A stretch of DNA of 64,000 bases from JAPPHA01 sp965242975 (GTDB taxonomy: Bacteria; Pseudomonadota; Alphaproteobacteria; Rhodobacterales; Rhodobacteraceae), in the NCBI GenBank assembly GCA_965242975.1, contig CBDETS010000007.1, forward strand, positions 4,278,001 through 4,342,000. Reading direction: 5' to 3'. Each line of letters begins with the position of its first letter. Position 1 is the stretch's first letter. Both the position numbers and the translations under genes were made by a program. Below, in pieces: positions 36,558 through 46,065 of this stretch. The notes under the pieces were generated by a model. That model searched no databases. It saw only the letters and a list, made by a program, of their open reading frames with translations, and was not told where the DNA came from.

Positions 36558-38084
36558 ATGGAAACCATTGGATGGATTGTCCTGCTTTTCGCGCTGCCGG
36601 CGATCGTGGTTGTCGTCATCGCCTGGTTCTACCAGCGCGCGTCCAACGAGGTGGCGCTTGTGCGAACGGGCGTCGGCGGGCGCCGGGTGGTCATCGAAGG
36701 CGGCCTGTTGGCCGTGCCGTATTTTCACGATGTCGGCCGTGTCAACATGGCGACGCTGAGGCTGGATGCCGACCAGCGGGGCGATGCGTCACTGATCACG
36801 CAGGATCGGTTACGCGTGGATGTCGGAGCCGAGTTCTATATCTCGGTCCTTCCCGAACCGGAGGCGATAGCCAGGGCTGCTCAAACCCTGGGCACGCGAA
36901 CATTTCAAAGGGATGAACTGCGCAACCTGTTCGATGGAATGATGGTCGACGCCTTGAGGTCGGTGGCCGCCAGGGTGACGATGGACGAACTGCACGAAAA
37001 CCGCGCGTCATACGTCGAACAGGTACGGGAGACCCTTTCCGGTACACTGGCGCGCTACGGCCTGCAGCTTGACAGCGTGTCCCTGACAGCCCTGGACCAG
37101 ACTCCATTCACCTCTCTGGACGAGAACAACGCGTTCAATGCGGTCGGCATGCGCAAGCTGGCGGAGGTTGTGGCCAAGTCCAAGAAGGAACGGGCGGAGA
37201 TTGACGCCGACAGCGAAGTCAGCGTTCGACGTGCCGCGATGGAGGCATCGCTCAGGCGGATGGAAATCGAGCTCGAAGAACGCCGTGCGGAGATTGCGCA
37301 GCAGCAGGAAATCGAAACCATGTCCGCTGCACAGGTGGCCGAGGTGGCCAAACGGAATGCCGAAAGCGAACTCAGCGCCGCCCGCGCCCGAATCGAAATG
37401 GAACAAGGCATTCAGGCTGCCGAGGTCGAGCGCGAACAAGCCTTGTCGATCGCAGAGCAGGATCGCCAGATCGCCATCAGTGCGAAAAGCCAGGATGAGA
37501 ACCGGGCGCGTGCCGATGCCGATGCCGCCCGGGCGGACGCCGTCAAGGCTGCCGAGGCCGTCGAGACGGCGCGTGCCACGGCAGAGGCTCAACGCCGAGC
37601 GGCGCTTGCACGAATTGCCGCCGAAGCCGAAGCGCGGGCCGACGCGGTCCGGGCGGCAATTGCCGCCGAATCCGCAAAGAACACCGCGGCGGATGCGGCG
37701 GCGGCCAGGCGCCAGGCTGCCGACGTTGCCCGGGACGTCGGGCTTGCCGAAGCCGAAGTTGAAGAGGCCCGTAACAACGCCCGGAACGTGCGTTCCGAGC
37801 GAATCGTGGGACTGGACATCGAGAAAGCCCGGCTCGAAGCGTTACCGGGAATCCTTGCCGAGATGGTCAAACCGGCAGAAAAGATCAAATCGATCAACGT
37901 CAATCACCTATCCGGCGGATTCGGCGGTTCCGCCGGTGACGGGACATCGAGGCATGTGATGGGTTCGGTCGTCGACTCGATCATGGAACTGGCAGTTCAT
38001 CTTCCCCTGCTCAAGAAGATCGGCGATCAGATGGGCGTCGCGCTTGACGACAGGCTCAAGGATGAGAATCCCGGCAAGGACTGA
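36558..38084 (+). CDS. SPFH/flotillin-like membrane protein
   Basis: 508 residues. One N-terminal membrane segment (IGWIVLLFALPAIVVVVIAW) precedes an SPFH domain (about 30-190; NEVALVRTGVGGRRVVIEGG, DRLRVDVGAEFYISV). A long alanine/glutamate/arginine coiled coil runs from about 190 to 450, and the tail is glycine and leucine rich. Flotillins (YqiK-like) organise membrane microdomains. It is unusual next to catabolic genes; 13 bases separate it from the SDR gene, so it is probably co-transcribed. Confidence 0.85.
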   Translation: METIGWIVLLFALPAIVVVVIAWFYQRASNEVALVRTGVGGRRVVIEGGLLAVPYFHDVGRVNMATLRLDADQRGDASLITQDRLRVDVGAEFYISVLPEPEAIARAAQTLGTRTFQRDELRNLFDGMMVDALRSVAARVTMDELHENRASYVEQVRETLSGTLARYGLQLDSVSLTALDQTPFTSLDENNAFNAVGMRKLAEVVAKSKKERAEIDADSEVSVRRAAMEASLRRMEIELEERRAEIAQQQEIETMSAAQVAEVAKRNAESELSAARARIEMEQGIQAAEVEREQALSIAEQDRQIAISAKSQDENRARADADAARADAVKAAEAVETARATAEAQRRAALARIAAEAEARADAVRAAIAAESAKNTAADAAAARRQAADVARDVGLAEAEVEEARNNARNVRSERIVGLDIEKARLEALPGILAEMVKPAEKIKSINVNHLSGGFGGSAGDGTSRHVMGSVVDSIMELAVHLPLLKKIGDQMGVALDDRLKDENPGKD

Positions 38085-38547
38085 CAGCACACGGAAGGCG
38101 GGAGAACCGAACTGCGGGATGTCCGGCACCCGGATGGCCAATCATCGTTGCTTTTTCCGTCGGTTGGCGGATTGGCTGGGGACGTTCCGGTCTCATCATG
38201 GCCCGCGATGAACCGGCGGGATTTTCGTGCCATGCCTTGCGGCGATGTTCAGGAAAACGCGCTGCATCCGAATGGTCGCTGTCTGGCGACCTGCCGGGCC
38301 GTGAACCGGCACGCTGCATCCGTCAGCTCCGATTCCTGATCCGTTCCGCCGCGCGTTTGGTCAGGCGCAACGGATTCAACTCGGGACATGGCGGCTCCGT
38401 TCGCTGCCGGAATTCGAGCGGTTATGCCGGTCCCGATGTCGCCCGTAGCTTTCTGCGCCCACTCCGGGTTGATCGCCGCGACATGTGACGATAATGCGGA
38501 CACCCGTCAATTAAAATCGATTATTTGCGAGACATGGGAGAAACAAA
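38085..38547. other. Intergenic region between the SPFH and YciI-like genes
   Basis: About 460 bases without a supportable gene; short frames on either strand do not resemble proteins. The last 40 bases are AT-richer (TCAATTAAAATCGATTATTTG near 38,505, read as TCAATTAAAATCG and ATTATTTG) and could hold a promoter for the next gene, so that gene may not belong to the operon. Confidence 0.35.
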
Positions 38548-38934
38548 ATGCCGTCATGGGACGCCTACAGGAATGCCGCACGCGCACGGGGGTCGCTGGC
38601 TTTCGAGCTTTATGTCGTTCTTTCCATACCGGCGGCCACACAAGAGGAACTGAAGGCGAACTTGCCTGACCATTTGGCCTACCAGAATCAACTGGAGGCC
38701 GAAGGCCTGCTCGCGTTCGCGGGGCCTTTGTCGGACGAAACCGGGACCGAGATGCATGGCATGGGTCTGATTGTCTATCGGGCTCAATCATTCGACCACG
38801 CGCGCGACCTGGCCGGCAACGACCCGATGCACCGTTCGGGCGCCCGCACCTACACGTTGCGGAAATGGATGGTAAACGAAGGGCAGATCTCCCTGACGGC
38901 GCAACTGTCTGCCCAATCCGTATCCTTGGGTTGA
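38548..38934 (+). CDS. YciI-like protein (dimeric alpha-beta barrel)
   Basis: 128 residues. FELYVVLSIPAATQEELKAN, HLAYQNQLEAEGLLAFAGPL and GMGLIVYRAQSFDHARDLAG fit the YciI/EthD-type ferredoxin-like fold, with the conserved His in DHLAYQ. Members are small enzymes or binding proteins of aromatic or chlorinated-compound pathways. GGGAGAAAC precedes the ATG. It fits the proposed catabolic cluster, but the reaction is unknown. Confidence 0.8.
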   Translation: MPSWDAYRNAARARGSLAFELYVVLSIPAATQEELKANLPDHLAYQNQLEAEGLLAFAGPLSDETGTEMHGMGLIVYRAQSFDHARDLAGNDPMHRSGARTYTLRKWMVNEGQISLTAQLSAQSVSLG

Positions 38935-39069
38935 AACCCGCACCGTCCTGCCTTGCTCTGGTCGCATGGCGGTCAACCGAAAATCATGCCACTTTTCTTG
39001 CCGGATTCTGGACAGTGCACTTGTCTCGTTACTGTCCTGTCGAAGGGCTGATACAGATTCCGAAACTGT

Positions 39070-39786
39070 TCAAAGGCTCGCGCGGGTAAATTCGGACATG
39101 TAGTCGATCAACTGGTCCGAAGCCCGGGCCGCATCATCACTTCGACCCGCAGCGATCGCCCTCGCAACCGCAGCGTGAAGATTGGCACATCGCTTCAGGT
39201 CGAGGGCTTCGCGGTAATGCTGGTACCAGAACCTGCGGGCAAGCCCCTGCATGAGCTGCATCGTCTTGGCGGCATACTCGTTTCGGCATGCGGCGACGGT
39301 CATCTCGTTGAACTTCAGATCCAGGCGCATGAACGCCACGTCGTCATCGGCCTCAGCGGCTGCATGGAGGTCGCCGGCAAGCCGCGCAAAGGCGTCGCGT
39401 TCCCCCGGGCTCGCACGGCGGGCAGCATCGCGCATGATCATGCGCTCGACCTCGCGGCGCAGTTCGAGCAGCTGTAACTGGCGGGAGTGGTTGATCTCCG
39501 AGACCATGACGCCGCGACGCGGCATAATGATGACCAGGCCCTCGAATGCCAGGCGCTGCAACGCTTCGCGTATAGGCGTGCGACCGATGCCGAGTTCGGA
39601 CATCAGGTCTGCCTCGGAGAACAACTGCCCGGGCTCGAGCTGCAGCGTGACGATCATCTCCTCGACCTGCAGGTATGCCCTGTCCGTAAGGGATGGCCCG
39701 CTTTCTCCCCTCAGGCCCTTGTATGTACCCAAGATCCGTTTCTGGCCCATCCGGTGTGCGCTCTCACATCCGGAGAGATTTTTCAA
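39070..39786 (-). CDS. GntR family regulator, FadR/FCD subfamily
   Basis: 238 residues. The N-terminal winged helix (RAYLQVEEMIVTLQLEPGQL, LMSELGIGRTPIREALQRLA, PRRGVMVSEI) is followed by a helical FCD ligand domain (ELRREVERMIMRDAARRASP, RLDLKFNEMTVAACRN, ARRFWYQHYREALD) with Asp/His metal-ligand positions. Such proteins repress catabolic operons and respond to organic acids. Convergent with the YciI-like gene; it is the best candidate regulator of the liv-ALDH-SDR cluster. Confidence 0.9.
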   Translation of the reverse strand: MKNLSGCESAHRMGQKRILGTYKGLRGESGPSLTDRAYLQVEEMIVTLQLEPGQLFSEADLMSELGIGRTPIREALQRLAFEGLVIIMPRRGVMVSEINHSRQLQLLELRREVERMIMRDAARRASPGERDAFARLAGDLHAAAEADDDVAFMRLDLKFNEMTVAACRNEYAAKTMQLMQGLARRFWYQHYREALDLKRCANLHAAVARAIAAGRSDDAARASDQLIDYMSEFTRASL

Positions 39787-40052
39787 GTGATCCGTGAAAT
39801 ATCCCGCGCAACTTCAGTACCGCGATCATGCCCGGATCGAACTTTCGCGGTTTCAGCCCGAATTGAAACGGGGACTTCCGGGTCACGACCGACCAGCAGA
39901 AGAACACGTTTCTGTTCTCCGCTTACGTCGGGTATGTACTGGTCCCTGAAGACCTCAACAACTGGCTCCAGCTCAACATCGACGAATTGCCGGACGTGCT
40001 GCCGAGGCCACGGGAATGCAAACGCGAGCAGCCAGTTCGTTCATCCTAAATT

Positions 40053-40469
40053 TCATCGGCGCAATTTTTTTCTGCGCCGTCGGTTGAAGCGGTCAAGATC
40101 GATCAACGCGCGTGTATGGGAGCCCCGACCGAATTCGTCGATCCCGTCGTGGGCGACAACGTGCCAAATCAGCCTTTTCCCGTCAATCGACACCACCCTT
40201 GTCCGGACTGTTACCGTCAAACCGGGTGGCGTTGGCGCATCGCGGCTGACGCAGATCCGAATTCCGAGACTTCCCTCGCCGGCTTCGAGGTACGGTTGCA
40301 AAGCCCTGGTACATGCCCATTCCATCAGTGCCACCACGAAACCCGTGGCGAGAATCTCGGGAAAGTCAGCAAATTCCTCGGCTTCACGAAAAATGTATCT
40401 GACAGTTTTCGTGCCTGGGACGTCGTATGCGTGAACGAATTCCGTCCCAACCTCAAGTTCCGGTTTCAT
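40053..40469 (-). CDS. Thioesterase family protein (FlK-like hotdog fold)
   Basis: 138 residues. The pattern VGTEFVHAYDVPGTKTVRYI, FPEILATGFVVALMEWACTR, EGSLGIRICVSRDAPTPPGL and RLIWHVVAHDGIDEFGRGSH matches the fluoroacetyl-CoA thioesterase-like family; the catalytic Glu in ALMEWAC and His in VVAHDG are present. It likely hydrolyses a short or aromatic acyl-CoA. Its 3' neighbour fragment (39,830-40,030) is open in one frame but not recognisable. Confidence 0.82.
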   Translation of the reverse strand: MKPELEVGTEFVHAYDVPGTKTVRYIFREAEEFADFPEILATGFVVALMEWACTRALQPYLEAGEGSLGIRICVSRDAPTPPGLTVTVRTRVVSIDGKRLIWHVVAHDGIDEFGRGSHTRALIDLDRFNRRRRKKLRR

Positions 40470-40537
40470 GGCCTGTCAAACCCTATCCGGTCGCTCGTCG
40501 GGACCGGTCCGGTACGTGCTTCCCGCCTGTGAACGGC

Positions 40538-40760
40538 TCAGTCTAAATCCGTAATCGATTCGCACAGAATACCGGTGACGTCGGCAACGAAGGGTGATGC
40601 GACAACGATCACGTCGCCGCCGCACCTTGCATACATGCCTTTCTCCCAACACTTCAGCATGACATCGAAGGGTCGGCGTGCGGGATCACCGGGAACTACC
40701 TCGATCTGTATCGCCGCAATCATGCCAATGTTCCGGATGTCGACAACGCGGGGCAGATCA
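40538..40760 (-). pseudogene. C-terminal fragment of a class III aminotransferase
   Basis: Reading leftward from the transposon end, DLPRVVDIRNIGMIAAIQIE, RPFDVMLKCWEKGMYARCGG and DVIVVASPFV match the last 75 or so residues of omega-amino-acid:pyruvate-type aminotransferases. Everything upstream is replaced by the Tn3 inverted repeat at 40,761, so the gene was cut by that insertion. The missing 5' part is not on the other side of the element. Confidence 0.75.
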
Positions 40761-40798
40761 GGGGTCGTTTGCGGAAGGGGGCGAAATCCTACGCTAAG
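40761..40798 (+). repeat. Tn3-family terminal inverted repeat, left
   Basis: 38 bases beginning GGGGTCGTTTGCGG and ending TACGCTAAG, typical of the Tn3 family. It differs at one position from the right copy. It truncates the class III aminotransferase gene. Confidence 0.92.
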
Positions 40799-40947
40799 CG
40801 TTTTTTCGGGTTCCTTGGGCGCGCTCATGGGTCACTGCACCCGGATTTCATGCTGATTGGCGCAAGGATGCGTGTTTTCGGTGTCGATCAGTTGGTCAGG
40901 GTACTGACCATGTGATCGACCGAGATGCCGAGATTACCTGTGGTTTG

Positions 40948-43845
40948 TCAGGCACCGTGCACGCGTCTTCGCCACCTGTATTCACCAGTCAGGTTGATGT
41001 GTTCCCAACCGAGCGGGGAGACATGCGCCAGCAGTTCGACAGGAGTCGGCAGTCCCGCGCGTTGACGCTTGGAGACGGCCTCACCGAGTTTCATCGTGTT
41101 CCAGTAGATGAGGATAGCCGCCAGCAGGTTGAGGCCGGCCATGCGATAATGCTGTCCTTCACCTGTCCGGTCGCGCAGTTCGCCCTGACGATGGAGGTGA
41201 ATGGCACGCTCCAGGGCATGATGTGCCTCGCCCTTGTTCAGCCCGACCTGGGCACGCCGCCGCAAGTCGGGATCCATGATCCAGTTGACCATGAATATGG
41301 ATCGTTCGACGCGACCGACTTCGCGCAGGGCCGTCGCCAGTTCATTCTGGCGCGGAAACGAAGCCAGTTTTCGCAGGATCAGGCTCGGTGCGACTGTTCC
41401 CGCCGTCATGGTTGCCGCGAGGCGCAGGATGTCCGGCCAGTTTCTTTCGATGAGACCTGTGTTGACCTTGCCGCCGATCAATGGACGCAGCTGTCCTGGC
41501 ACGCCGGCACGATCAAGAACGTAGAGCCTCTTTGATGGCAGATCCCGAATTCGGGAGACGAGAGCGTAGCCGAGGATCGCGCATGCGGCGAAAACATGGT
41601 CCGCAAAGCCGCCCATGTCGGCGTATTGTTCGCGAACACGCCTTCCAACTTCATTCTTGAGGAGACCATCGAGAATGTAGGGTGCTTCATGCACGGTCGC
41701 CGGGATCTTCTGTACGGCAAAGGGTGCGAACTGATCCGAAACGTGCGTGTAGGCCTTGATCCCCGGCTCGTTCCCGTATTTCGCATTCACGAGGTTCATT
41801 GCTTCCCCCATTCCGGAGGTTGGAAAGAACTGGCCATCGCCGGACGCGGTAAGCCCCAGGCCCCAGAAAGCGGCGGCCGACAGTTCGGCTTGTGCCTCGA
41901 CCACCATGGACAACGCACGGTCATAGGCTTCTCCCTCCACGTGCCAGCGTGCGATCCGCATCAACTCCCAGAACCCATGGGTGTTGGTGGCTTCGGACAT
42001 CTTGCGCAGGCCGAGATTGATCCCGTCGGCAAGAAGAACGTTCAGCAAACCGATGTGGTCCTTGCAGGGTGCGCCGGTCCGCAGATGCGTGAAGGCTTCG
42101 ACGAACCCGGTGGCAGTACTCACGTCCTGCAGGGTGTCGGTGATCCGGGTATCTGGAATGCGCCTGTACAGATCGAGGACGAGGTCTTCAGCTCCTTCGG
42201 GTACGGCGGCATCCAGTTTTTCGACATGAAGCGCACCATCCTCGATGCTGCCCCCGGGAATGGTTCCCGTACGGGTCGCGGCCGCAAGAAGGTGCAACCA
42301 TTCGGTCATCTCCGCATTCCGGTCCCGAAGCCAGTCCGCGGCGCGTTCCGGCACTGCCAGCCGGGTGGTTTCGGCGATCGCGTGCGCTGGAACCAGGACT
42401 TGCTTGATTTCACCGTATCGGCGTGAGTGTTTGAGCCAGAGATCGCCTGAGCGGAACGAGTCGCGCAAATGGAACAGAACCGCGGTTTCCCAGAACCGAT
42501 GGTCGTTGGCATGGCGGGTGTTCAGATGCCGCCGCCATTTCGAATTGCGTTTCAGGAAATCGGCCGGGAGCGTTTCGCGTTCACCGTCGCGCAGAAGTTG
42601 CACGGCACGCAGCAGAGGTTGGGTGACCGGCGCGGCCTGGATGTCGAGAACCCGGAGCATGCGCGGGGTGTACCGGCGAAACCGATTGTAGCCCTGCGCC
42701 ACGTGGTCCAACGGGTCAGCTTCCATCGTGCCGGACAGCTGCAAGGCGGCGGTGACAAGATCCTTGAGGCCCTCCCATCCGGTCTTGCCTGCAATCACCA
42801 CGTCAAGCCCTTCACCGGTGTCATGGGCCTTGATCAGTGCATTGCCCAGCCCGGCAAAGGACGTCAGGGTTTCACGAGCAGCCGTCGCTTCATTGGCGAT
42901 ACGGGCTTCGCACTGGCGCATGGCGGCCCTGTAGGTCTTGCCCGTGATCCGGTCATGGGTCTCCACAACTGTGTCGGCAAGAATTGACCGCCATTCCGCC
43001 GCACACACCGCCAGGATCGCAAGGCGTCTGTTCTCCGATAGATCGCGTAATCCATCAGCGTAGTAGCGCTCGCCCTGTCGACGGAGGCGGGCGATCCGAT
43101 GGGCCGGGACACCGGCGAAGAGATCATCCGGACATTCCAGCCGATTCAGGTATTCCAGACGGTCCAGCAAGCGGTTCGCGGCGGCTGAATTGTTTCCCGG
43201 CGAGAATTGCCTGAGCCAGACGAACCTGGTCAGGCGACCGTCAACCGTGTCCTCGAGCAATGCCAGAAGGCCCCGCCGGAGCTCGGGCGCGATCCGGCCG
43301 GCAATCCTGGCTTCTATCCTGCGCTCAGCCTCCACAAGTGCATCCGAGCAAAGCCTTTCGAGGGTCGTGATTGCCGGCAGAACGGTGCGGGCCTGCTGGC
43401 ATTTCTTGACAAGCCGGCGGGCAAGATCCTCGTTGGACCGCGCCAATTCGGCTTCCTCGTGGAGCCAGCTGCGGAGGTCCCGTGCCTTGTGGCCCGAAAA
43501 GGTTCGAAACCCGTACAGATCCCGCAATTCTGCAAGATGCTCATGGCGGGTCTCTTCCCGAACCGCATGATCGAGAAGATCATCACCATCGAGACCAAGC
43601 TGTTCACCGATGAAATCCATCACGTTCTTCGGAATCAGTTCGTCAGGTGTCAGAACCCTTCCAGGATAGCGCAGGGCACAGAGCTGCAGAGCAAATCCGA
43701 GCTTGTTGTGCGGCCTGCGACGCCGCCGGACATGCTGGAGGTCTTCTTCGCTCAGGACATAGTATTGCAGGAGCTCCGCTTCAGTTCGAGGCAGTGAGAG
43801 CAGCGCAGACCGTTGCCGACCTGTCAGTATGGTTCGACGGGGCAT
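40948..43845 (-). CDS. tnpA: Tn3-family transposase
   Basis: 965 residues from MPRRTILTGRQRSALLSLP (ATG at 43,845, GGAG about 15 bases upstream); a longer frame reaches 43,962 but crosses the res region. The DUF4158 N-domain (LLQYYVLSEEDLQHVRRRRR) is followed by the DDE domain: LLADGINLGLRKMSEATN, YTHVSDQFAPFAVQKI and NKGEAHHALERAIH give D, D and E. The C-terminus ends LLAHVSPLGWEHINLTGEYR. No internal stop is present, so the transposase may be active on any suitable repeat pair. Confidence 0.95.
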   Translation of the reverse strand: MPRRTILTGRQRSALLSLPRTEAELLQYYVLSEEDLQHVRRRRRPHNKLGFALQLCALRYPGRVLTPDELIPKNVMDFIGEQLGLDGDDLLDHAVREETRHEHLAELRDLYGFRTFSGHKARDLRSWLHEEAELARSNEDLARRLVKKCQQARTVLPAITTLERLCSDALVEAERRIEARIAGRIAPELRRGLLALLEDTVDGRLTRFVWLRQFSPGNNSAAANRLLDRLEYLNRLECPDDLFAGVPAHRIARLRRQGERYYADGLRDLSENRRLAILAVCAAEWRSILADTVVETHDRITGKTYRAAMRQCEARIANEATAARETLTSFAGLGNALIKAHDTGEGLDVVIAGKTGWEGLKDLVTAALQLSGTMEADPLDHVAQGYNRFRRYTPRMLRVLDIQAAPVTQPLLRAVQLLRDGERETLPADFLKRNSKWRRHLNTRHANDHRFWETAVLFHLRDSFRSGDLWLKHSRRYGEIKQVLVPAHAIAETTRLAVPERAADWLRDRNAEMTEWLHLLAAATRTGTIPGGSIEDGALHVEKLDAAVPEGAEDLVLDLYRRIPDTRITDTLQDVSTATGFVEAFTHLRTGAPCKDHIGLLNVLLADGINLGLRKMSEATNTHGFWELMRIARWHVEGEAYDRALSMVVEAQAELSAAAFWGLGLTASGDGQFFPTSGMGEAMNLVNAKYGNEPGIKAYTHVSDQFAPFAVQKIPATVHEAPYILDGLLKNEVGRRVREQYADMGGFADHVFAACAILGYALVSRIRDLPSKRLYVLDRAGVPGQLRPLIGGKVNTGLIERNWPDILRLAATMTAGTVAPSLILRKLASFPRQNELATALREVGRVERSIFMVNWIMDPDLRRRAQVGLNKGEAHHALERAIHLHRQGELRDRTGEGQHYRMAGLNLLAAILIYWNTMKLGEAVSKRQRAGLPTPVELLAHVSPLGWEHINLTGEYRWRRRVHGA

Positions 43846-43960
43846 GTCTTTTCTTTTCTCCGTTGTATGCGAGACTTTGATTGTGATACGGCCTGTGAAA
43901 CGGAATTCCCGCCCGGAAACCCTTGGAAAACCCTGTGTCCCAAACGAACGTTTGCGAAAC
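43846..43960. promoter_or_regulatory. Divergent tnpA/tnpR intergenic region, probable res site
   Basis: 115 bases between the divergent starts. In Tn3-family elements this interval holds the resolution site and both promoters. The imperfect inverted repeat around AACGAACGTTTGCG (about 43,943-43,956) is a candidate resolvase subsite. Subsites I-III were not assigned. Confidence 0.6.
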
Positions 43961-44572
43961 ATGCTGATCGGGTACGTCCGGATATCGAAAGCCGATGGAT
44001 CACAGTCACCGGATTTGCAGTTCGATGCCCTGCGTGGCGCGGGCGTCGAACCGGGGATGATCTACGAGGATCGCACGTCCGGCGCACGCGGCGACAGGCC
44101 CGGATTGGAGAACTGCCTGCGTGCCCTCAGGGAAGGCGATGTGCTTGTCGTCTGGAAACTGGACCGGCTGGGGCGGAACCTCGCGCACCTTGTCAGCATT
44201 GTCGAGACGCTGTCCAGGAGTGGTGTCGGCCTGAGGGTTCTGACCGGAAAGGGCGCAAAGATCGACACGACCACCGCCTCGGGTCGGCTTGTGTTCGGCA
44301 TTTTTGCCGCGCTTGCGGAATTCGAGAGGGAACTGATCAGCGAGCGAACGATCGCCGGATTGTCTGCCGCTCGTGCCAGGGGACGCAAGGGCGGCCGGAA
44401 GTTCGCCCTGACCAAGGCCCAGGTTCGTCTCGCTCAGGCAGCCATGGCAAACCGCGACACTTCGGTCACGGAGCTTTGCAGGGAACTCCGTATCAAACCC
44501 GTGACGCTGTACAGATATGTCGGACCTGACGGTGAATTGAGAAAGCACGGAAAACAGGTCCTCGGTGCTTAG
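43961..44572 (+). CDS. tnpR: Tn3-family resolvase (serine recombinase)
   Basis: 203 residues. MLIGYVRISKADGSQ carries the catalytic serine, with VVWKLDRLGRNLAHLVSIVE, GAKIDTTTASGRLVFGIFAA and EFERELISERTIAGLSAARA, then a helix-turn-helix DNA-binding end (SVTELCRELRIKPVTLYRYV). The codons after KQVLG are at the point where the terminal repeat should start; here the sequence leaves the repeat after CTTAGCG and runs into the coaX region. Confidence 0.93.
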   Translation: MLIGYVRISKADGSQSPDLQFDALRGAGVEPGMIYEDRTSGARGDRPGLENCLRALREGDVLVVWKLDRLGRNLAHLVSIVETLSRSGVGLRVLTGKGAKIDTTTASGRLVFGIFAALAEFERELISERTIAGLSAARARGRKGGRKFALTKAQVRLAQAAMANRDTSVTELCRELRIKPVTLYRYVGPDGELRKHGKQVLGA

Positions 44573-44611
44573 CGGCGGCTGACATCCACCTTCTGGCCAC
44601 GGACACGACCC

Positions 44612-45391
44612 ATGCTGCTTGCGATTGACATCGGAAACACCGATTCGGGATTCTCGCTGCACGATGGAACCCGTTTCATTGCGGCCGGGCGTTGTGCGAC
44701 CAAGCCTGAACAGACCGCGGACGAATACTTCGTCTGGCTGAGCAACCTCATGAATTACATGAGTTCCCCGATTCCGCCTCGTTCCGTTGACCGGGTCGTC
44801 GTTTCAGCCGTCGTCCCGCAGGTTCTCTTCAACATCCGCGTCCTGTGTGACCGGTATTTCGAGTGCCGTCCCCTGGTTGTCGGGAACCCGGAATGCCGTC
44901 TCGGCATCGATGTTCGTGTCGACAGTGAGACCGAGGTCGGCGTCGACCTGATCGTGAACACCGTCGGCGCCTTTGACCGCTATGGCGGCGACCTGATCGT
45001 GGTCGATTTCGGAACCGCAACCACGTTCGATGTCGTGGACAGTGATGGAGCCTATGTCGGAGGCGTGATCGCACCAGGAGTGAACCAGTGGATACGCGCG
45101 TTGCACGAAGCGGCGGCGGCGCTGCCGAGAATCAATGTCGGGGTTCCCGAAAAGGTCGTCGGCACGAATACGGTTGCGGACATGCGTTCAGGCGTCTTTT
45201 GGGGATATGTCGGCATGATCGGCGGCATCTGTTCGAAGATCCGGGAAGAACGGCAACGCAAGATGAAGGTCATCGGGACCGGTGGCCTCGCCGATCTCTT
45301 TGAACGCGGTACGGATGTTTTTGATGAAATCGACGGTGATCTGACCATGCACGGCTTGTACCTGATCGACGCGTTCAACAGGGAGGGGTAA
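44612..45391 (+). CDS. coaX: Type III pantothenate kinase
   Basis: 259 residues; the first step of coenzyme A synthesis. The N-terminal phosphate loop LLAIDIGNTDSGFSLHDG, VSAVVPQVLFNIRVLCDRYF, VVDFGTATTFDVVDSDGAYV, GGVIAPGVN and MKVIGTGGLADLFE identify PanK-III. Odd point: the motif that normally reads G(A/V)DRxxN is GVDLIVNTVGAF, with leucine replacing the conserved arginine. The gene lies between two tnpR sequences of a Tn3-like element, far from its usual alphaproteobacterial neighbours, and may be a passenger or a displaced copy. Confidence 0.85.
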   Translation: MLLAIDIGNTDSGFSLHDGTRFIAAGRCATKPEQTADEYFVWLSNLMNYMSSPIPPRSVDRVVVSAVVPQVLFNIRVLCDRYFECRPLVVGNPECRLGIDVRVDSETEVGVDLIVNTVGAFDRYGGDLIVVDFGTATTFDVVDSDGAYVGGVIAPGVNQWIRALHEAAAALPRINVGVPEKVVGTNTVADMRSGVFWGYVGMIGGICSKIREERQRKMKVIGTGGLADLFERGTDVFDEIDGDLTMHGLYLIDAFNREG

Positions 45392-45681
45392 CATGAGTTC
45401 CTGCAATCGACTGATCTATGGCCTTAACCCGACATGGGTGCCAAAAGCCCCACAACGGGTTGGTTCTGGCCGGTGACTGTGTTCTTGCTGTCTCCGAAAT
45501 CAGTAACCGGAGCTCTCAGAGGCCGCTGACGGGTAAATGCCCGGGCAAACGCCGATGATTGCGGCTGAGAGCACCGAAAATTTCCTCACATTTCGCCTAT
45601 ATCCGACTTTCGCGTGAGTTTGACAGGACTTGCGCTCGTTTCAAGCGTACGGTGGCCTGAGTTCCCGGATTTTCTCCGGAA

Positions 45682-46065
45682 GGGGGCGCAACCTCGCGCA
45701 CCGTGTCCGAATTGTCGAAGCGCTGTCCAGGAGCGGTGTCGGCGCTTGAGGGTTCCGACCGGACAGGGCGCGAAGATCGACACGACCACCGCCTCGGGCC
45801 GGCTTGTGTTCGGCATTCTTGCCGCGCTTGCCGAATTCGAGAGGGAACTGATCAGTGAGCGAACGATCGCCGGATTGTCTGCCGCTCGTGCCAGAGGCCG
45901 CAAGGGTGGCTGGGAATTCGCCCTGACAAAGGCCCAGGTTCGTCTTGCTCAGGCAGCACTTCGGTTGCGGATTTTCGCAGGGAACTCCGTATCACACCCG
46001 TGACACTGTACAGATATGTCGGACCTGATGGTGAACAGAGAAAGCACGGAAACAGGTCCTCGGTG
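45682..46065 (+). pseudogene. Decayed second copy of the resolvase 3' end
   Basis: Aligns with tnpR from about 44,168 to its end. GAKIDTTTASGRLVFGILAA and EFERELISERTIAGLSAARA are preserved, but there are frame changes near 45,745 and 45,960 and a short deletion around the MANRDTSVTE segment. It ends TCGGTGCTTAG directly in the right terminal repeat, as an intact tnpR would. Hence the true right end of the element belongs to this copy. Confidence 0.85.

Noticed and set aside
39830..40030. A gene fragment reading FLFSAYVGYVLVPEDLNNWL on the plus strand
   Set aside because: The open stretch is about 60 codons with no start or recognisable family; not enough to call.
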